Of a stretch of 64,000 bases of DNA, positions 38,901 to 49,195 are shown one piece after another. The notes under the pieces were generated by a model. It made no database searches. It saw nothing but the letters and a program-made list of their open reading frames with translations, and was not told where the DNA came from. The position numbers were made by a program, and so were the translations under genes. The DNA is from Candidatus Ruthia magnifica str. Cm (Calyptogena magnifica) (GTDB lineage: Bacteria; Pseudomonadota; Gammaproteobacteria; PS1; Pseudothioglobaceae): contig NC_008610.1 in assembly GCF_000015105.1 (NCBI RefSeq), forward strand, positions 930,001-994,000, written 5' to 3'. Position 1 is the first letter of the stretch, and every line of letters starts with the position of its first letter.

Positions 38901-39709
38901 TGTTAAAATGCATGATAGCATTAAGAATATAATTGAAATTATATTTCAACATTTAGATGAAAAATTTTTGATTAATCTGTCTGGCAAAAAGGCATGCTAG
39001 AAAAAGAAAAAACATTAATAATATTGTGTTTATTCGTTATCAAACACCGTCACTTAAAAACCAAAATACTATTTATGGTAAATTAGCTACTCAAAATTTT
39101 TAAGATACCTGTCGACACACTAAAATAAATGCTTTAATTTTATAATGTACAAATTTAAAGTTTGGATTAAGGTTGTGTTTCTCTCTCCAATATTTTTAAA
39201 TAGGTGGTTCAACAATTTTAACCAAAAAAATAAAAAATCTGTCCAATAAGATTAGTATGGATTTTAAAAGCCAGAAAAAACAACTTATTACTGCATAGAG
39301 AGATAATATACACTTATAATGATTTTCATAATATTGAAACACACGATGGCTGGTTTTTGTAACTGATATTTTTTCAGATTACTCTGATGATAATGCACTT
39401 AAGGATTTATCCATAGCATGTCCATACCTACTAAATACTATCAAAATATAAAAATGGGCGTTTCATTACTAATGCACAAAACAACAAGGATAATAAAGAA
39501 AAAATACCAACCTCAATATAGAAGGAATAATACTTTAATGTTTACAATTGGTAATGGCGACACGCTTATAAATATGGTTTGGCGTATTAATAATTAACAT
39601 TGTAGGTCAAATATTGCTTGAAGCGCTTCTAAGATTACAAAAAATTGACACTGTCTTGTCTATAAACATTTTAAACGCAAAGCATATGCTAAAAATAGGA
39701 TGATGGTAG
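38901..39709 (+). other. decayed stretch, unidentified gene remnants
   Basis: No intact gene is seen. Short protein-like fragments on the plus strand include an open start at about 39145 (MYKFKVWIKVVFLSPIFLNRW). A later frame reads LLLHREIIYTYNDFHNIETH with TDIFSDYSDDNALKDLS, and one near 39540 reads MFTIGNGDTLINMVWRINN. They probably derive from one or two lost surface-sugar genes. I could not assign a family. Confidence 0.4.
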
Positions 39710-40498
39710 ATGAATATTTTTGTTATTAATTTAGAAAATTCTGTAGAACGTCGCAACTTTCAACAAGAACAGTTATTTGCACTTAAGTTAGATTTTGAGT
39801 TCTTAGATGCAATATCAACCACTGATGTAAGTACAACAATTCACAAACAGTATTGCCAAGATTGGCAACGCCCCTTAAAGGCAACCGAAGTTGCTTGTTA
39901 TTTTTCTCATCGCTGTGCATGGAATAAGGTAATTCAATCAAACCAACCAGCCTTAATACTAGAAGACGATGCGTTACTATCAAAATGTGTACCCGAATTA
40001 CTTGCAAATCTTTCTGATAAAAAAAGTATTGATTTAGTCAATCTTGAAAACAGAAGTAGAAAAAAATTCATCTCAAAATCTAATGTACTCCTCGAATGTA
40101 ACTCAAAACTTCTTCGTCTTTATCAAGATAGAACAGGCGCTGCTGGATATATTCTCTATCCAAATGGAGCAAAAAAACTCATACAATGCGAAAAAAGAAA
40201 AGGAATTGCACTAGCTGATGCACATATTACTGCTTGTAATAGCATCAAAGCCTATCAAGTAGAACCAGCGCCCATTATTCAACTGGATCAGTGTAATTAT
40301 TATGGATTAAACAACATCTATCCAGAAAAAATATTCACTTCAACTATTGATAATTGTAACAATCTACAAGGCAACTTATATTTTCGAATAAAAAGAGTTT
40401 ATTTTCAGATAAAACTAGGGTTACGTCAACTATTGTTAATAACAAAATCAGAAAGACGATATGTAAAACTTAAAAAAGAAGATTTTTTACAAAAATAA
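39710..40498 (+). CDS. GT25-family LPS glycosyltransferase
   Basis: A 262-residue GT25 enzyme, the family of LgtA/LgtB-like LPS galactosyltransferases. It begins MNIFVINLENSVERRNF, then FLDAISTTD, and KATEVACYFSHRCAWNKVI is the family EIGCxxSH segment. The metal-binding acids are in ALILEDDALLS near residue 85. TGAAGYILYPNGAKKLI is also typical. It likely adds a sugar to the LPS core or oligosaccharide. Its end faces the waaL-like gene, with a hairpin between them. Confidence 0.85.
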   Translation: MNIFVINLENSVERRNFQQEQLFALKLDFEFLDAISTTDVSTTIHKQYCQDWQRPLKATEVACYFSHRCAWNKVIQSNQPALILEDDALLSKCVPELLANLSDKKSIDLVNLENRSRKKFISKSNVLLECNSKLLRLYQDRTGAAGYILYPNGAKKLIQCEKRKGIALADAHITACNSIKAYQVEPAPIIQLDQCNYYGLNNIYPEKIFTSTIDNCNNLQGNLYFRIKRVYFQIKLGLRQLLLITKSERRYVKLKKEDFLQK

Positions 40499-40504
40499 GA
40501 TAAA

Positions 40505-40535
40505 CCTACTAAGAAGTAAGTCTACTTTTTGTAGG
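40505..40535 (-). terminator. candidate terminator hairpin between convergent genes
   Basis: CCTAC (40505-40509) with AAGAAGTA (40511-40518) pairs with TACTTTTT (40523-40530) and GTAGG (40531-40535), with one bulge and one G-T pair around AGTC. On the minus strand it is followed by TTTATCTTATTTTT, so it may end the waaL-like transcript. The hairpin overlaps that gene's last codons. Confidence 0.5.
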
Positions 40536-41744
40536 CACAGGAAGTAAAACACCTAAGAAAAATACAACGAAGCTCCGCATTACATTGTGAGAATATATAC
40601 TGTCGGTAATAGCGTACACTGATAAGGCAATAATAAATAATAGACCAATTGCATTTTTAGTAAAATCCTTATTAGTTCTTAATCGTTTGAAAAATATAGC
40701 CAAAGGTAAAAATAACAACATTAATAACACCAGCAAACCCACAATACCAAATCCAACTAGGGAATTAATATAGTCATTATGTAGCATTTTTTGACCTTTA
40801 ATAAGTCCTTTTTCATAACTACCAGATGTATATCTACTAGCTGCAAGCCCAGTATTTTGATAACCATAACCAATTATTGGTTGTTGCTTAAAAGCTGCCA
40901 AACCACCACGCCACATTGATAATCTTAGATCTATAGAACCATACGAATTTTTATTTTTAGAAAAAGTTTTAATCTCTTCAAAAGCAACGTTAATTCTATC
41001 ATTAACTTGTTTACTATGTATAAAAAAAACTGTTGTAATAACTGCTGTTACCACAATTAGTAACAAGCCTTTCTTAGTTAAGCATCCTTGAATAAACCAA
41101 ATAAATATAACACTGAAAAATAACACTAAAAATATCATCCATGAGATACGTGTACCACTTAAAATTATAGAGTATGACGCCAATAAGAAAATAAGAAATG
41201 AAAATAATTTTTCTTTATTAGTTTGACTCCAAACATCAATGATAGCAACAAAAGCAAAAAATACCATAATAAAGCCAAATATTGTGGGTGAATCAGCCCC
41301 TGCTTCTACCCTGTCAATACCTAAGTAAGAATTCTGGTAAACAGCATAGATACTTCCAATAATAATACTTAGCTTAATTGCTAACACCATATGCTTAAAA
41401 TTGACATTACATTTAAAAATACTATATGCCACAAATGGTGCAACTAAAAAATGAATATTGGAACCAATTTTGCTAATTCCATGGCTTGGATTATCCGATA
41501 AAATTACAGACATGACAATAGACAAGAAAAACACAAAAATCAAATAACTATACAACTTTAACTGATCATGCATAAAAGGAAGTACTTTTTCATATGTAGA
41601 GAAATATATGCCAAAAATTATCAAAATAAAAATTATCAACTCTGACATATATTTAACATTTAACACAAATAACGGCATTGATAATACTGTCAATTGCAAG
41701 AAAGTAAATCTAACGATATTTGGATATTTGATTGATAACTTCAT
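40509..41744 (-). CDS. O-antigen ligase / polymerase family membrane protein (WaaL/Wzy_C)
   Basis: A polytopic inner-membrane protein of 411 residues from the chosen ATG at 41742-41744. It has about eleven hydrophobic helices and one long periplasmic loop containing [14 protein letters not shown] and [20 protein letters not shown], the segment with conserved His and Arg/Lys residues of O-antigen ligases. An upstream ATG at 41912 would overlap glnS heavily and adds no membrane domain. The family includes both ligases and Wzy polymerases, and sequence alone does not decide. It is the only intact Wzy/WaaL-like gene in the island. Confidence 0.8.
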   Translation of the reverse strand: MKLSIKYPNIVRFTFLQLTVLSMPLFVLNVKYMSELIIFILIIFGIYFSTYEKVLPFMHDQLKLYSYLIFVFFLSIVMSVILSDNPSHGISKIGSNIHFLVAPFVAYSIFKCNVNFKHMVLAIKLSIIIGSIYAVYQNSYLGIDRVEAGADSPTIFGFIMVFFAFVAIIDVWSQTNKEKLFSFLIFLLASYSIILSGTRISWMIFLVLFFSVIFIWFIQGCLTKKGLLLIVVTAVITTVFFIHSKQVNDRINVAFEEIKTFSKNKNSYGSIDLRLSMWRGGLAAFKQQPIIGYGYQNTGLAASRYTSGSYEKGLIKGQKMLHNDYINSLVGFGIVGLLVLLMLLFLPLAIFFKRLRTNKDFTKNAIGLLFIIALSVYAITDSIYSHNVMRSFVVFFLGVLLPVPTKSRLTS

Positions 41745-41786
41745 AACATGAATTTTACTATTATTATTCACTATAATACAAATCTT

Positions 41787-43436
41787 ATGAATAAGGCCAT
41801 CCACACCAACTTTATCCGCAACAAAATTGATAACGATTTGGAGCAAAAATTGTATACTTCCATTCAAACACGTTTTCCGCCTGAGCCTAATGGTTATTTG
41901 CATATTGGACATGCTAAATCAATTTGTCTAAATTTTGGTTTAGCAAAAGATTACAAGGGGCAATGTAATTTGCGATTTGATGATACTAATCCTGCTAAAG
42001 AAGATGTTGAATTTATAGACGCCATTAAAACAGACATTAAATGGCTTGGATTTGCATGGGATGGTGACATTAAGTACAGTTCTCATTATTTTAACCAGTT
42101 TTATGAGTATGCCATTGAACTTATTAATAAAAATCTAGCTTACATTTGTTTTTTAAATGCAGATGAAGCTCGCACCTATAGAGGCACTTTAAAAAAAGTT
42201 GGGGAAAATAGTCCTTATAGAAATACATCAATTCTAGAAAATTTAGAATTATTTGCAAAAATGAAAGCAGGTGAATTTTTAGAAGGTGAGTGTGTACTAC
42301 GTGCCAAAATTGATATGAGTAGTCCATTTATGTGTATGCGTGACCCAACTCTATACCGTATTCGCTTTGATAAACATCATCAAACTGGTAATCAATGGCG
42401 TATTTATCCAATGTATGATTTTGCTCATTGTATTAGTGATGCGATTGAAGGTGTAACTCACTCTTTATGCACATTGGAATTTCAAGACAATCGGCGCCTA
42501 TATGATTGGATACTAGAAAACATAAATGATTTTAATAAACCTAATCGTCCACATCAATATGAGTTTTCACGGCTAAATTTAGAATATACCGTCATGTCAA
42601 AACGTAAATTACAAAAATTAGTCGAAGATGGATTGATACCTGGCTGGGATGATCCACGTATGCCTACGCTCTCAGGGCTTCGTCGTCGTGGTTATACTGC
42701 GACCAGTATTCGCGACTTTGTCAATCGAATTGGTATTTCTAAAGTGGATAGCATTACAGACATAACAATTTTAGAAGCCGCTGTACGTAATGATTTAAAT
42801 ATCAAGGCACCACGTACAATGGGCGTGATTGATCCAATACGTATCATTATTGAAAATTATCCAGAAGGCAAAATTGAAACCTTAAAAGCCCCCATTCATC
42901 CACAAAATGAGACAATGGGTAAACGTGATATATTCTTCTCTCGTGAATTATATATTGACAGGGCAGACTTTAAAGAAATAGTTCCTAATAAAAAATTTAA
43001 ACGACTGGCAATCAATAAAGAAGTACGTCTACGATCTGCTTATGTAATTCATGCAACTACTTTTGACACCGATTTTGATGGTAATATTACCATCGTATAC
43101 GCAATATACGACCCTAATACATTGGGTAAAAATCCTGCAGATGGTCGTAAAGTCAAAGGCGTAATTCATTTTGTTGAGGCCAGTAAAGCGTTCAAAGCAG
43201 AATTTAGATTATATGAGCGATTATTCACACTTGAAAACCCTGGTAAAAATGATCACTTTGAACAGTTATTTAATCCTCAATCACTAATCACCAGTTATGG
43301 TGTAGTAGAACCTAGTATGGTTAATAGCAAACCTGAATTCGCTTATCAGTTTGAACGTGAAGGATATTTTTGTCGAGACAATCAATCAAGCGATGAACTG
43401 ATATTTAACAAAACGATAAGTTTACACAACATTTAG
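41787..43436 (+). CDS. glnS: glutaminyl-tRNA synthetase
   Basis: GlnS charges tRNA-Gln. The 549-residue protein from the ATG at 41787 begins [19 protein letters not shown], matching the E. coli TNFIRQIIDEDL start; an ATG at 41748 adds 13 residues without family support. The class I motifs are [17 protein letters not shown] (HIGH) and [10 protein letters not shown] (KMSKS). [17 protein letters not shown] and the C-terminal anticodon-binding domain ending in FEREGYFC are present. It diverges from the waaL-like gene with only 42 bases between them. Confidence 0.97.
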   Translation: MNKAIHTNFIRNKIDNDLEQKLYTSIQTRFPPEPNGYLHIGHAKSICLNFGLAKDYKGQCNLRFDDTNPAKEDVEFIDAIKTDIKWLGFAWDGDIKYSSHYFNQFYEYAIELINKNLAYICFLNADEARTYRGTLKKVGENSPYRNTSILENLELFAKMKAGEFLEGECVLRAKIDMSSPFMCMRDPTLYRIRFDKHHQTGNQWRIYPMYDFAHCISDAIEGVTHSLCTLEFQDNRRLYDWILENINDFNKPNRPHQYEFSRLNLEYTVMSKRKLQKLVEDGLIPGWDDPRMPTLSGLRRRGYTATSIRDFVNRIGISKVDSITDITILEAAVRNDLNIKAPRTMGVIDPIRIIIENYPEGKIETLKAPIHPQNETMGKRDIFFSRELYIDRADFKEIVPNKKFKRLAINKEVRLRSAYVIHATTFDTDFDGNITIVYAIYDPNTLGKNPADGRKVKGVIHFVEASKAFKAEFRLYERLFTLENPGKNDHFEQLFNPQSLITSYGVVEPSMVNSKPEFAYQFEREGYFCRDNQSSDELIFNKTISLHNI

Positions 43437-44771
43437 TGTGTTTAATTCTTAAAAAATAGTTTAATTATTTGACTTAGTGTTGTATTTATCGGTGTTACAT
43501 TACTAGCATCTAGGGCTGGATATCATGGTTTTTATGATTCTAGATTTATCAAACTATATACTATAACTTTTGGCATTGGTTTTTGTTTATTTACACATTA
43601 TGGCAAATCATCATTTTTTTATTAGATACTAGTAGTATTTTCTGTGTTTTTATCAATAAGTGGCTGCTATGGCTAATTGTTTTTATGCATTTTCTTGTTG
43701 TTCTATTTTTAGAACTAAAGTGTAAAAAAATAACTACATTTGCTGGAACCGAATTAAAACCATTTCTTTATCATTGCCTGTATCTATATTATTGATTTTT
43801 ATGTATACAGAAAGCATAAATTAAGTTATTTAAATCCACTTCTACGTTTAATTATTGCTCATATTTTTTCAAACCTTAAAGCTACACAGTGGTTTAATAG
43901 TCTTTGAAACGAATTATACAAAATATCACTTACTCAAAGTAAGTAGCATACTAATACAATAATAGAAAAAATTATATACGCTACTTCAATATTATCTATA
44001 AATAATTTACACATTATTTGAATTCAAATTTATATCTATTCAGATTGCCAACAACTTTTAGTTGATTGGTATCTAGAATTTAATCTAATAAAACTTGATA
44101 CTTGTCAATAAATATCTATTGATACTGTTCACGTCAAGTTTTAAAACGAATGATTTTTATCATTTATAATAACACTCATAACCATAAACACCCATATGCG
44201 ATAATGTAAAAGACTCACTATCGATGTAAATGATATTAGGAAAATCATGAGTTGGTAGTTGGTTTTTTAACCACAGAAGTTTTGTCTTATTTAAAATTCA
44301 ATGCTTATTCCTTAGTTATTTACAATAATGTTGAATAAAAAGCCATAACTGAATACTGAAAAATTACTCACACCATACCAACTAAAGGCTATTAACAAAA
44401 ATAAAGCTAAGAACACTCAAACTATAACACTATTTTACTGTCTTTTTTGAGTGTATGATAAAAGATTTAATAAACCAATAAACAGCGCTCTAGATAATCA
44501 TAGATTTAAATAAATTGAACTAAATCATCCAAAAATATTTTGCCAAAGTATGAAAGTCAAAACTAGATGTGAAACTTTTAAAAACCTCAAAAATGAGACA
44601 TTTATACATACCATTAACACAAAAACAATTTTTTACTAACGCTAGATTTTAAACAACAGTAATAACATCCTAAAGTTAACCACAACGCATTTAATGTTCA
44701 ATTATCCATCACCCATGAATAACAAAGAAATCTAGTAATATTAAAATTAAACTAAATAAATAAGATTGTTA
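43437..44771. other. 1.3 kb decayed stretch between glnS and surE
   Basis: No intact gene is recognised. Near 43460-43610 the plus strand reads hydrophobic fragments including IGVTLLASRAGYHGFYDSRF and LYTITFGIGFCLFTHYGKSS. A 70-codon hydrophobic frame at 43583-43795 is probably part of the same decayed membrane gene. The minus strand at 44164-44290 carries a sulfatase-like fragment, listed separately. The rest has dense stops on all frames. Confidence 0.5.
44164..44290 (-). pseudogene. alkaline-phosphatase-superfamily (sulfatase/EptA-like) fragment
   Basis: One minus-strand frame reads LWLKNQLPTHDFPNIIYIDS and then ESFTLSHMGVYGYECYYK. The pattern PNIIxIxxDS...HMGxYGYE is the start of the sulfatase or phosphoethanolamine-transferase catalytic domain, where the first metal Asp lies. 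The rest of the domain is not recognisable. Only one motif supports this call. Confidence 0.35.
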
Positions 44772-45515
44772 TTATTTGATTTGATTTAGCCATTTTGACA
44801 CCGTATCAATCTCATTATATTTAGTTAAATCAATTTGTAAAGGAGTGACTGATACATAATAATTAGCAATGGCATGAAAATCTGTACCTACGCCATTATC
44901 GGCCTCTTTACCATTTTCACCAATCCAGTAAAGAGTTGGGTCATCTTTATCAGCAACACTTTGCTCTGACATATGGCGTTTTCCTAAACGCGTTGTTTGA
45001 AATCCTTTAATATAATTCAAAGACACATCTGGTACATTGACATTTAGCACAGTATCATGTGACAACTGAGTATGAGATATTTGGTTAATTAATTGTTTTG
45101 CAATGATGCCTGCCGTCTCAAAATGTTGACCTTTCCAACTTGCTAGTGATATCGCCACAGATGGCAAGCCTAAAAATCGACCCTCTATCGCGCCAGCAAC
45201 GGTACCTGAATAAATTACATCATCACCCAAATTAGCGCCAAAATTAATACCTGTCACCACTAAATCAATTTTTTCATTTAAGAAGCCACATAGAGCTAAA
45301 TGCACACAATCACTTGGCGTTGCATCAATTTTATAAACATTGTTTGATATTTGAATTGGCCTTAAAGGATTATCAAACGTGAGTGAACTACTAGAAGCTG
45401 ATTTATTTTCACTAGGCGCAACCACAATAATCTCATGTTCTTGTGTTAAAGATTGAGCAAGCTGCACAATCCCTGGAGCTTGATAGCCATCATCATTGCT
45501 AATTAAAATTTTCAT
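44772..45515 (-). CDS. surE: 5'/3'-nucleotidase SurE
   Basis: SurE is a survival protein with nucleotidase activity on 5'- and 3'-nucleoside monophosphates. The 247-residue protein begins MKILISNDDGYQAPGI with the metal-binding Asp-Asp. It has VVAPSENKSASSSSLT, ATPSDCVHLAL and GINFGANLGDDVIYSGTV, all typical. The usual pcm, nlpD and rpoS neighbours do not follow; decayed DNA does. It starts 24 bases after clpA. Confidence 0.97.
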   Translation of the reverse strand: MKILISNDDGYQAPGIVQLAQSLTQEHEIIVVAPSENKSASSSSLTFDNPLRPIQISNNVYKIDATPSDCVHLALCGFLNEKIDLVVTGINFGANLGDDVIYSGTVAGAIEGRFLGLPSVAISLASWKGQHFETAGIIAKQLINQISHTQLSHDTVLNVNVPDVSLNYIKGFQTTRLGKRHMSEQSVADKDDPTLYWIGENGKEADNGVGTDFHAIANYYVSVTPLQIDLTKYNEIDTVSKWLNQIK

Positions 45516-45538
45516 CTTTAATTAGAAAATGTTTTGCA

Positions 45539-47761
45539 TCATGATTGTATTGCAAGGGTAATTCTGTCTTTTTTAACACCAATTTTCACCAAGCCACCAT
45601 TGATTAATTTACCAAACAATAACTCATCTGCTAGCGGCTTACGGACTTCTTTTTCAATCAAGCGTGTCATAGGTCGTGCACCCATCTTAGTATCATAACC
45701 ATGCCTTGCAAACCATTTTCTGGCAGCCTTAGATACAATGAGCGAAACTTGTTTATTTTCTAATGCTTCTTCTAATTCAAATAAGAACTTGTTTACCACA
45801 TAAATAATGGTTTGTTCATTAAGTGCATTAAAATAAATAACTTCTGATAAACGATTTCTAAATTCTGGTGTGAATGATTTCTTCAATTCAGTTTCATAAT
45901 CTAATGAATGGTCTTGTTCACTAAAACCCATTGATGCACGTTGAACACTTTGCGCGCCAGCATTTGATGTCATCACTAAAATTACATTTCTAAAGTCAGT
46001 CTCTCGACCATTAGCATCAGTCATTTTGCCGTTGTCCATGACTTGCAGTAATAGATTAAAAATATCCATGTGGGCTTTCTCAATCTCATCAAGTAGTAGT
46101 ACAGCATATGGGCTGGCATTAACCGCTTCAGTCAGTAAACCACCTTCATCATAACCTACATAGCCTGGTGGTGAACCAATTAGTCTAGAAATTGAATGAC
46201 GCTCTCCATACTCACTCATATCAAAACGCAACAACTTAACCCCCATAATTCGAGCCAATTGCTTGCAAATTTCTGTCTTACCCACACCCGTTGGACCCGC
46301 AAAAAGAAAAGATCCCATTGGTTTATCAACTTGCGCCAAACCTGAACGTGACAACTTAATCGCCGTAGATAGGCTACTCAGTGCGTAATCTTGTCCAAAC
46401 ACATCTAATTTAAGCTCTACTTCTAAGTTTTTAAGTAAAAATTTGTCATCATTAGTCACTTGTTTAGACGGAATACGCGCTAATTTGGCAATAATATTTT
46501 CAATATCACCCACACCAATATTAATTTTACGTTTTGATTTAGGCTGAATTTGTTGATAAGCACCTGCTTCATCAATCACATCAATGGCTTTATCTGGTAA
46601 GCGGCGATCATTCATATAACGATGAGACAATTCAGCAGCAGAGCTTAATGCCGCCACTGAATATTTAACTTTATGATGATTTTGGTAATATTTTTTAAGA
46701 CCTTGCAAAATTTTGACAGTATCTACTACTGAAGGCTCATCAATATCAATTTTTTGAAAACGACGTGACAATACATGATCTTTTTCAAATATTTTTCGAT
46801 ACTCTTCATAAGTGGTTGAGCCCATACATCTAAGTGTACCATCAGCTAATGCAGGTTTTAATAAATTAGATGCATCCAATGAACCACCAGAAACGCTACC
46901 TGCACCAATCAATGTATGAATTTCATCAATAAACAAAATAGCCTGTGGAATTTTTTCCAAATCTGTTAGTACTATTTTAAAGCGTTTCTCAAAATCGCCT
47001 CGATATTTTGTGCCTGCAATGAGTACGCCAATATCTAGTGAATAAATACTAGCTTTCTTTAAAACGTCTGGTACTTTTCCTTCAATAATTTTTAAAGCAA
47101 TACCTTGTGCAATAGCTGTTTTGCCAACACCAGCAAGACCGACAAACAGTATGTTATTTTTACGACGTCTAGACAATACTTGCACTGTACGAATAACCTC
47201 TTCCTCCCTACCAAATAGGGGGTCTATTTTCCCAGATTTAGCTTTTTCACATAGATTTATTGTATAAATTTCCAATGAGGATTGTTTGGGTTTTTTCTTA
47301 CCTAGTTCAATTTTTGACTCACTTATAATAGGTTCTGACACTCTATTTAAAATACCTTTCATGGCATCTAAGCGTGAAATATTATTAAGTTTTAACAAAT
47401 AAACCGCATAGGACTCCTTTTCAGAAAAAATACTCACCAGTACATTCATTGCATATATCGTATTTCTTTGTGCAGATTGTGCCTGATAAACACTACGTTG
47501 TAAAACACGTTGAAAACCTATTGTTGGCACAATATCAATATTAGAATCAAGTGCAATGAGCGGTGTATGTGAATCAATATAACACTCTAATTCATTTTGA
47601 AATTCATCAGCATCAACTCGTTTATTTCTTAAAAAAGTGATCACTTCATCTATATTAAGCAATGCTAGAAGCAAATGCTCAACCGTTACAAATTCTAAAC
47701 GATTATTACGCGCTTGGGTCATAACATAATTAATTTCTTGTTGTAATCCTGTCTCAATCAT
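45539..47761 (-). CDS. clpA: ATP-dependent Clp protease ATPase subunit ClpA
   Basis: ClpA unfolds substrates and feeds them to ClpP. The 740-residue protein has an N-domain with two repeats (residues 1-145) and two AAA+ modules. The first Walker A is FVGLAGVGKTAIAQG near residue 210 and the second is FAGPTGVGKTEICKQ near residue 490. FIDEIHTLIGAGS is a Walker B region. The ClpP-docking IGL-type loop is not obvious to me. It lies seven bases after clpS, its adaptor. Confidence 0.96.
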   Translation of the reverse strand: MIETGLQQEINYVMTQARNNRLEFVTVEHLLLALLNIDEVITFLRNKRVDADEFQNELECYIDSHTPLIALDSNIDIVPTIGFQRVLQRSVYQAQSAQRNTIYAMNVLVSIFSEKESYAVYLLKLNNISRLDAMKGILNRVSEPIISESKIELGKKKPKQSSLEIYTINLCEKAKSGKIDPLFGREEEVIRTVQVLSRRRKNNILFVGLAGVGKTAIAQGIALKIIEGKVPDVLKKASIYSLDIGVLIAGTKYRGDFEKRFKIVLTDLEKIPQAILFIDEIHTLIGAGSVSGGSLDASNLLKPALADGTLRCMGSTTYEEYRKIFEKDHVLSRRFQKIDIDEPSVVDTVKILQGLKKYYQNHHKVKYSVAALSSAAELSHRYMNDRRLPDKAIDVIDEAGAYQQIQPKSKRKINIGVGDIENIIAKLARIPSKQVTNDDKFLLKNLEVELKLDVFGQDYALSSLSTAIKLSRSGLAQVDKPMGSFLFAGPTGVGKTEICKQLARIMGVKLLRFDMSEYGERHSISRLIGSPPGYVGYDEGGLLTEAVNASPYAVLLLDEIEKAHMDIFNLLLQVMDNGKMTDANGRETDFRNVILVMTSNAGAQSVQRASMGFSEQDHSLDYETELKKSFTPEFRNRLSEVIYFNALNEQTIIYVVNKFLFELEEALENKQVSLIVSKAARKWFARHGYDTKMGARPMTRLIEKEVRKPLADELLFGKLINGGLVKIGVKKDRITLAIQS

Positions 47762-47768
47762 GATTTTA

Positions 47769-48068
47769 TTATATCTTCAACTCACGCAATACACATATTA
47801 ATGGTTGTTCATTTTTACGTGCAAACTCTATCACCTGCGTTACTTTAGTTTGTGCAATATCATATGAAAAAATACCGCAAATTCCCTCTCCCTCTATGTG
47901 AATTTTAAGCATAGTTGCTTGGGCTGCTTCTTCACTTTTTGAAAAAAATTGTACAAGCACATCAATCACAAATTCCATAGTTGTGTAATCATCATTTAAC
48001 AACAATACTTGAAATTTATTTGGTTTTTTAAACTTTGGTTTTGAAATTTGTACTAGTACCTTTATCAT
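47769..48068 (-). CDS. clpS: ClpS adaptor protein
   Basis: ClpS binds N-degron substrates and delivers them to ClpA. The core motif is [20 protein letters not shown] near residue 22, which holds the substrate-pocket acids. [22 protein letters not shown] with the conserved His follows. I choose the ATG at 48066-48068, giving 99 residues; the longer frame would overlap lptG by over 30 bases. It starts two bases after the lptG stop, forming an lptG-clpS-clpA-surE run. Confidence 0.94.
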   Translation of the reverse strand: MIKVLVQISKPKFKKPNKFQVLLLNDDYTTMEFVIDVLVQFFSKSEEAAQATMLKIHIEGEGICGIFSYDIAQTKVTQVIEFARKNEQPLICVLRELKI

Positions 48069-48070
48069 AA

Positions 48071-49153
48071 TTAAGTAGCTGATTTTTTCTTTAACAATGC
48101 CCATACAAAAACTAACATCAGCAATGTTGGTATTGAGGCGCTCAAGAAGTGATTATAATCAAACCGAAGTGACAATACACCACCAATACGCGAAGCTAAC
48201 TCAAAAAATAAGCTCATCATCAAACCTAAGAAAATATTTTTACCAAGTGATGCGTCACGAAGTGAACCAAAAACAAACAACATTGAAAATAATATCATCG
48301 CAATCAAAGTAATAGGCTTCATAAGACGTTTGTATATTTCTACTTCAAAAATATCAGCAGCAAGATGATTAATTGTTAAAAAACGTATTTGTTGATAAAG
48401 ATGCCAAGTTGATAATTCACGCGGGTCTTTTTTAAGATTTTCTATCAGTTTTTTATTAAACGACACTTGGACACTGTATTTCTCAAAATTATTTTCAGAA
48501 AATGTTGTTAAATTACCATCCTTCCCAAACTGATAATGGATTGACTGACTAAGTTCTAAGTTATCTCCATTAGAAATAGCACTATCAGAATGTACGATAG
48601 AATCCAACGTATCTGGCGCTCGTAATTTAATGAGGGTAACATCTTGGAATGATTTACCATCAAAATTTTTCTTAACATGAATAAAAAGCTCACTGTCTTT
48701 CAACCAAAACCCCTGTTGATTCTTAAACGTTATATTTTCCCCTAATGCTTTAGCGCGTAAACTTTCTGCATATTCAATAGTTATTGGTGTAACCAACTCG
48801 CCTATAAAAATAACAATGGCAATAAACATCAATGCAGCCCGAACAACAATATTTGAAATTTGCATGATTGATACACCTGCACTTCTAATAACAACCAACT
48901 GAGAAGTAGATGCCAGATGACCCAATGCCAAAAGCGAGCCTAATAAAATAATAACTGATGAATACGAATACACAACTGCAGGAATATCTGAAATCACGTA
49001 TTTTGTAACTTCAAATACCGTATAATTAGCCTGTCCTATAAACGTAACCTCTTCAAGAAAGTTAAAAAATGCATAAATACCTAACCAAACTAGCATAACG
49101 GCTGATGTGTAAAAGGCCATGGTTTTAACAATGTAGCGGTCTAAAATTTTCAT
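48071..49153 (-). CDS. lptG: LPS export permease LptG
   Basis: LptG is a membrane subunit of the LptBFG ABC transporter that extracts LPS from the inner membrane. The 360-residue protein begins [20 protein letters not shown], typical of the YjgQ family. It has three N-terminal helices, a large periplasmic beta-jellyroll region (about 125-265) and three C-terminal helices. [20 protein letters not shown] is a family coupling-helix segment. lptF is not adjacent here. It diverges from guaA by 42 bases. Confidence 0.92.
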   Translation of the reverse strand: MKILDRYIVKTMAFYTSAVMLVWLGIYAFFNFLEEVTFIGQANYTVFEVTKYVISDIPAVVYSYSSVIILLGSLLALGHLASTSQLVVIRSAGVSIMQISNIVVRAALMFIAIVIFIGELVTPITIEYAESLRAKALGENITFKNQQGFWLKDSELFIHVKKNFDGKSFQDVTLIKLRAPDTLDSIVHSDSAISNGDNLELSQSIHYQFGKDGNLTTFSENNFEKYSVQVSFNKKLIENLKKDPRELSTWHLYQQIRFLTINHLAADIFEVEIYKRLMKPITLIAMILFSMLFVFGSLRDASLGKNIFLGLMMSLFFELASRIGGVLSLRFDYNHFLSASIPTLLMLVFVWALLKKKSAT

Positions 49154-49167
49154 TAAAATAGTCGTCT

Positions 49168-49173
49168 TATAAT
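49168..49173 (+). promoter_or_regulatory. candidate -10 box for guaA
   Basis: TATAAT lies 23 bases before the guaA ATG in the short divergent gap with lptG. No clear -35 box is present at the ideal distance. Confidence 0.35.
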
Positions 49174-49195
49174 AGAATTATTTAACGCTGACACC

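Noticed and set aside
41748-41786. Longer N-terminus for glnS
   Set aside because: The family alignment begins near TNFIRNKI, so the ATG at 41787 is sufficient.
41745-41912. Longer N-terminus for the waaL-like gene
   Set aside because: It would overlap the glnS start by over 120 bases and adds no membrane helix typical of the family; the ATG at 41744 fits the first helix.
43583-43795. 70-residue hydrophobic plus-strand frame as a gene
   Set aside because: It continues in other frames into membrane-protein fragments on both sides and has no convincing start signal, so it is more likely part of a decayed gene.
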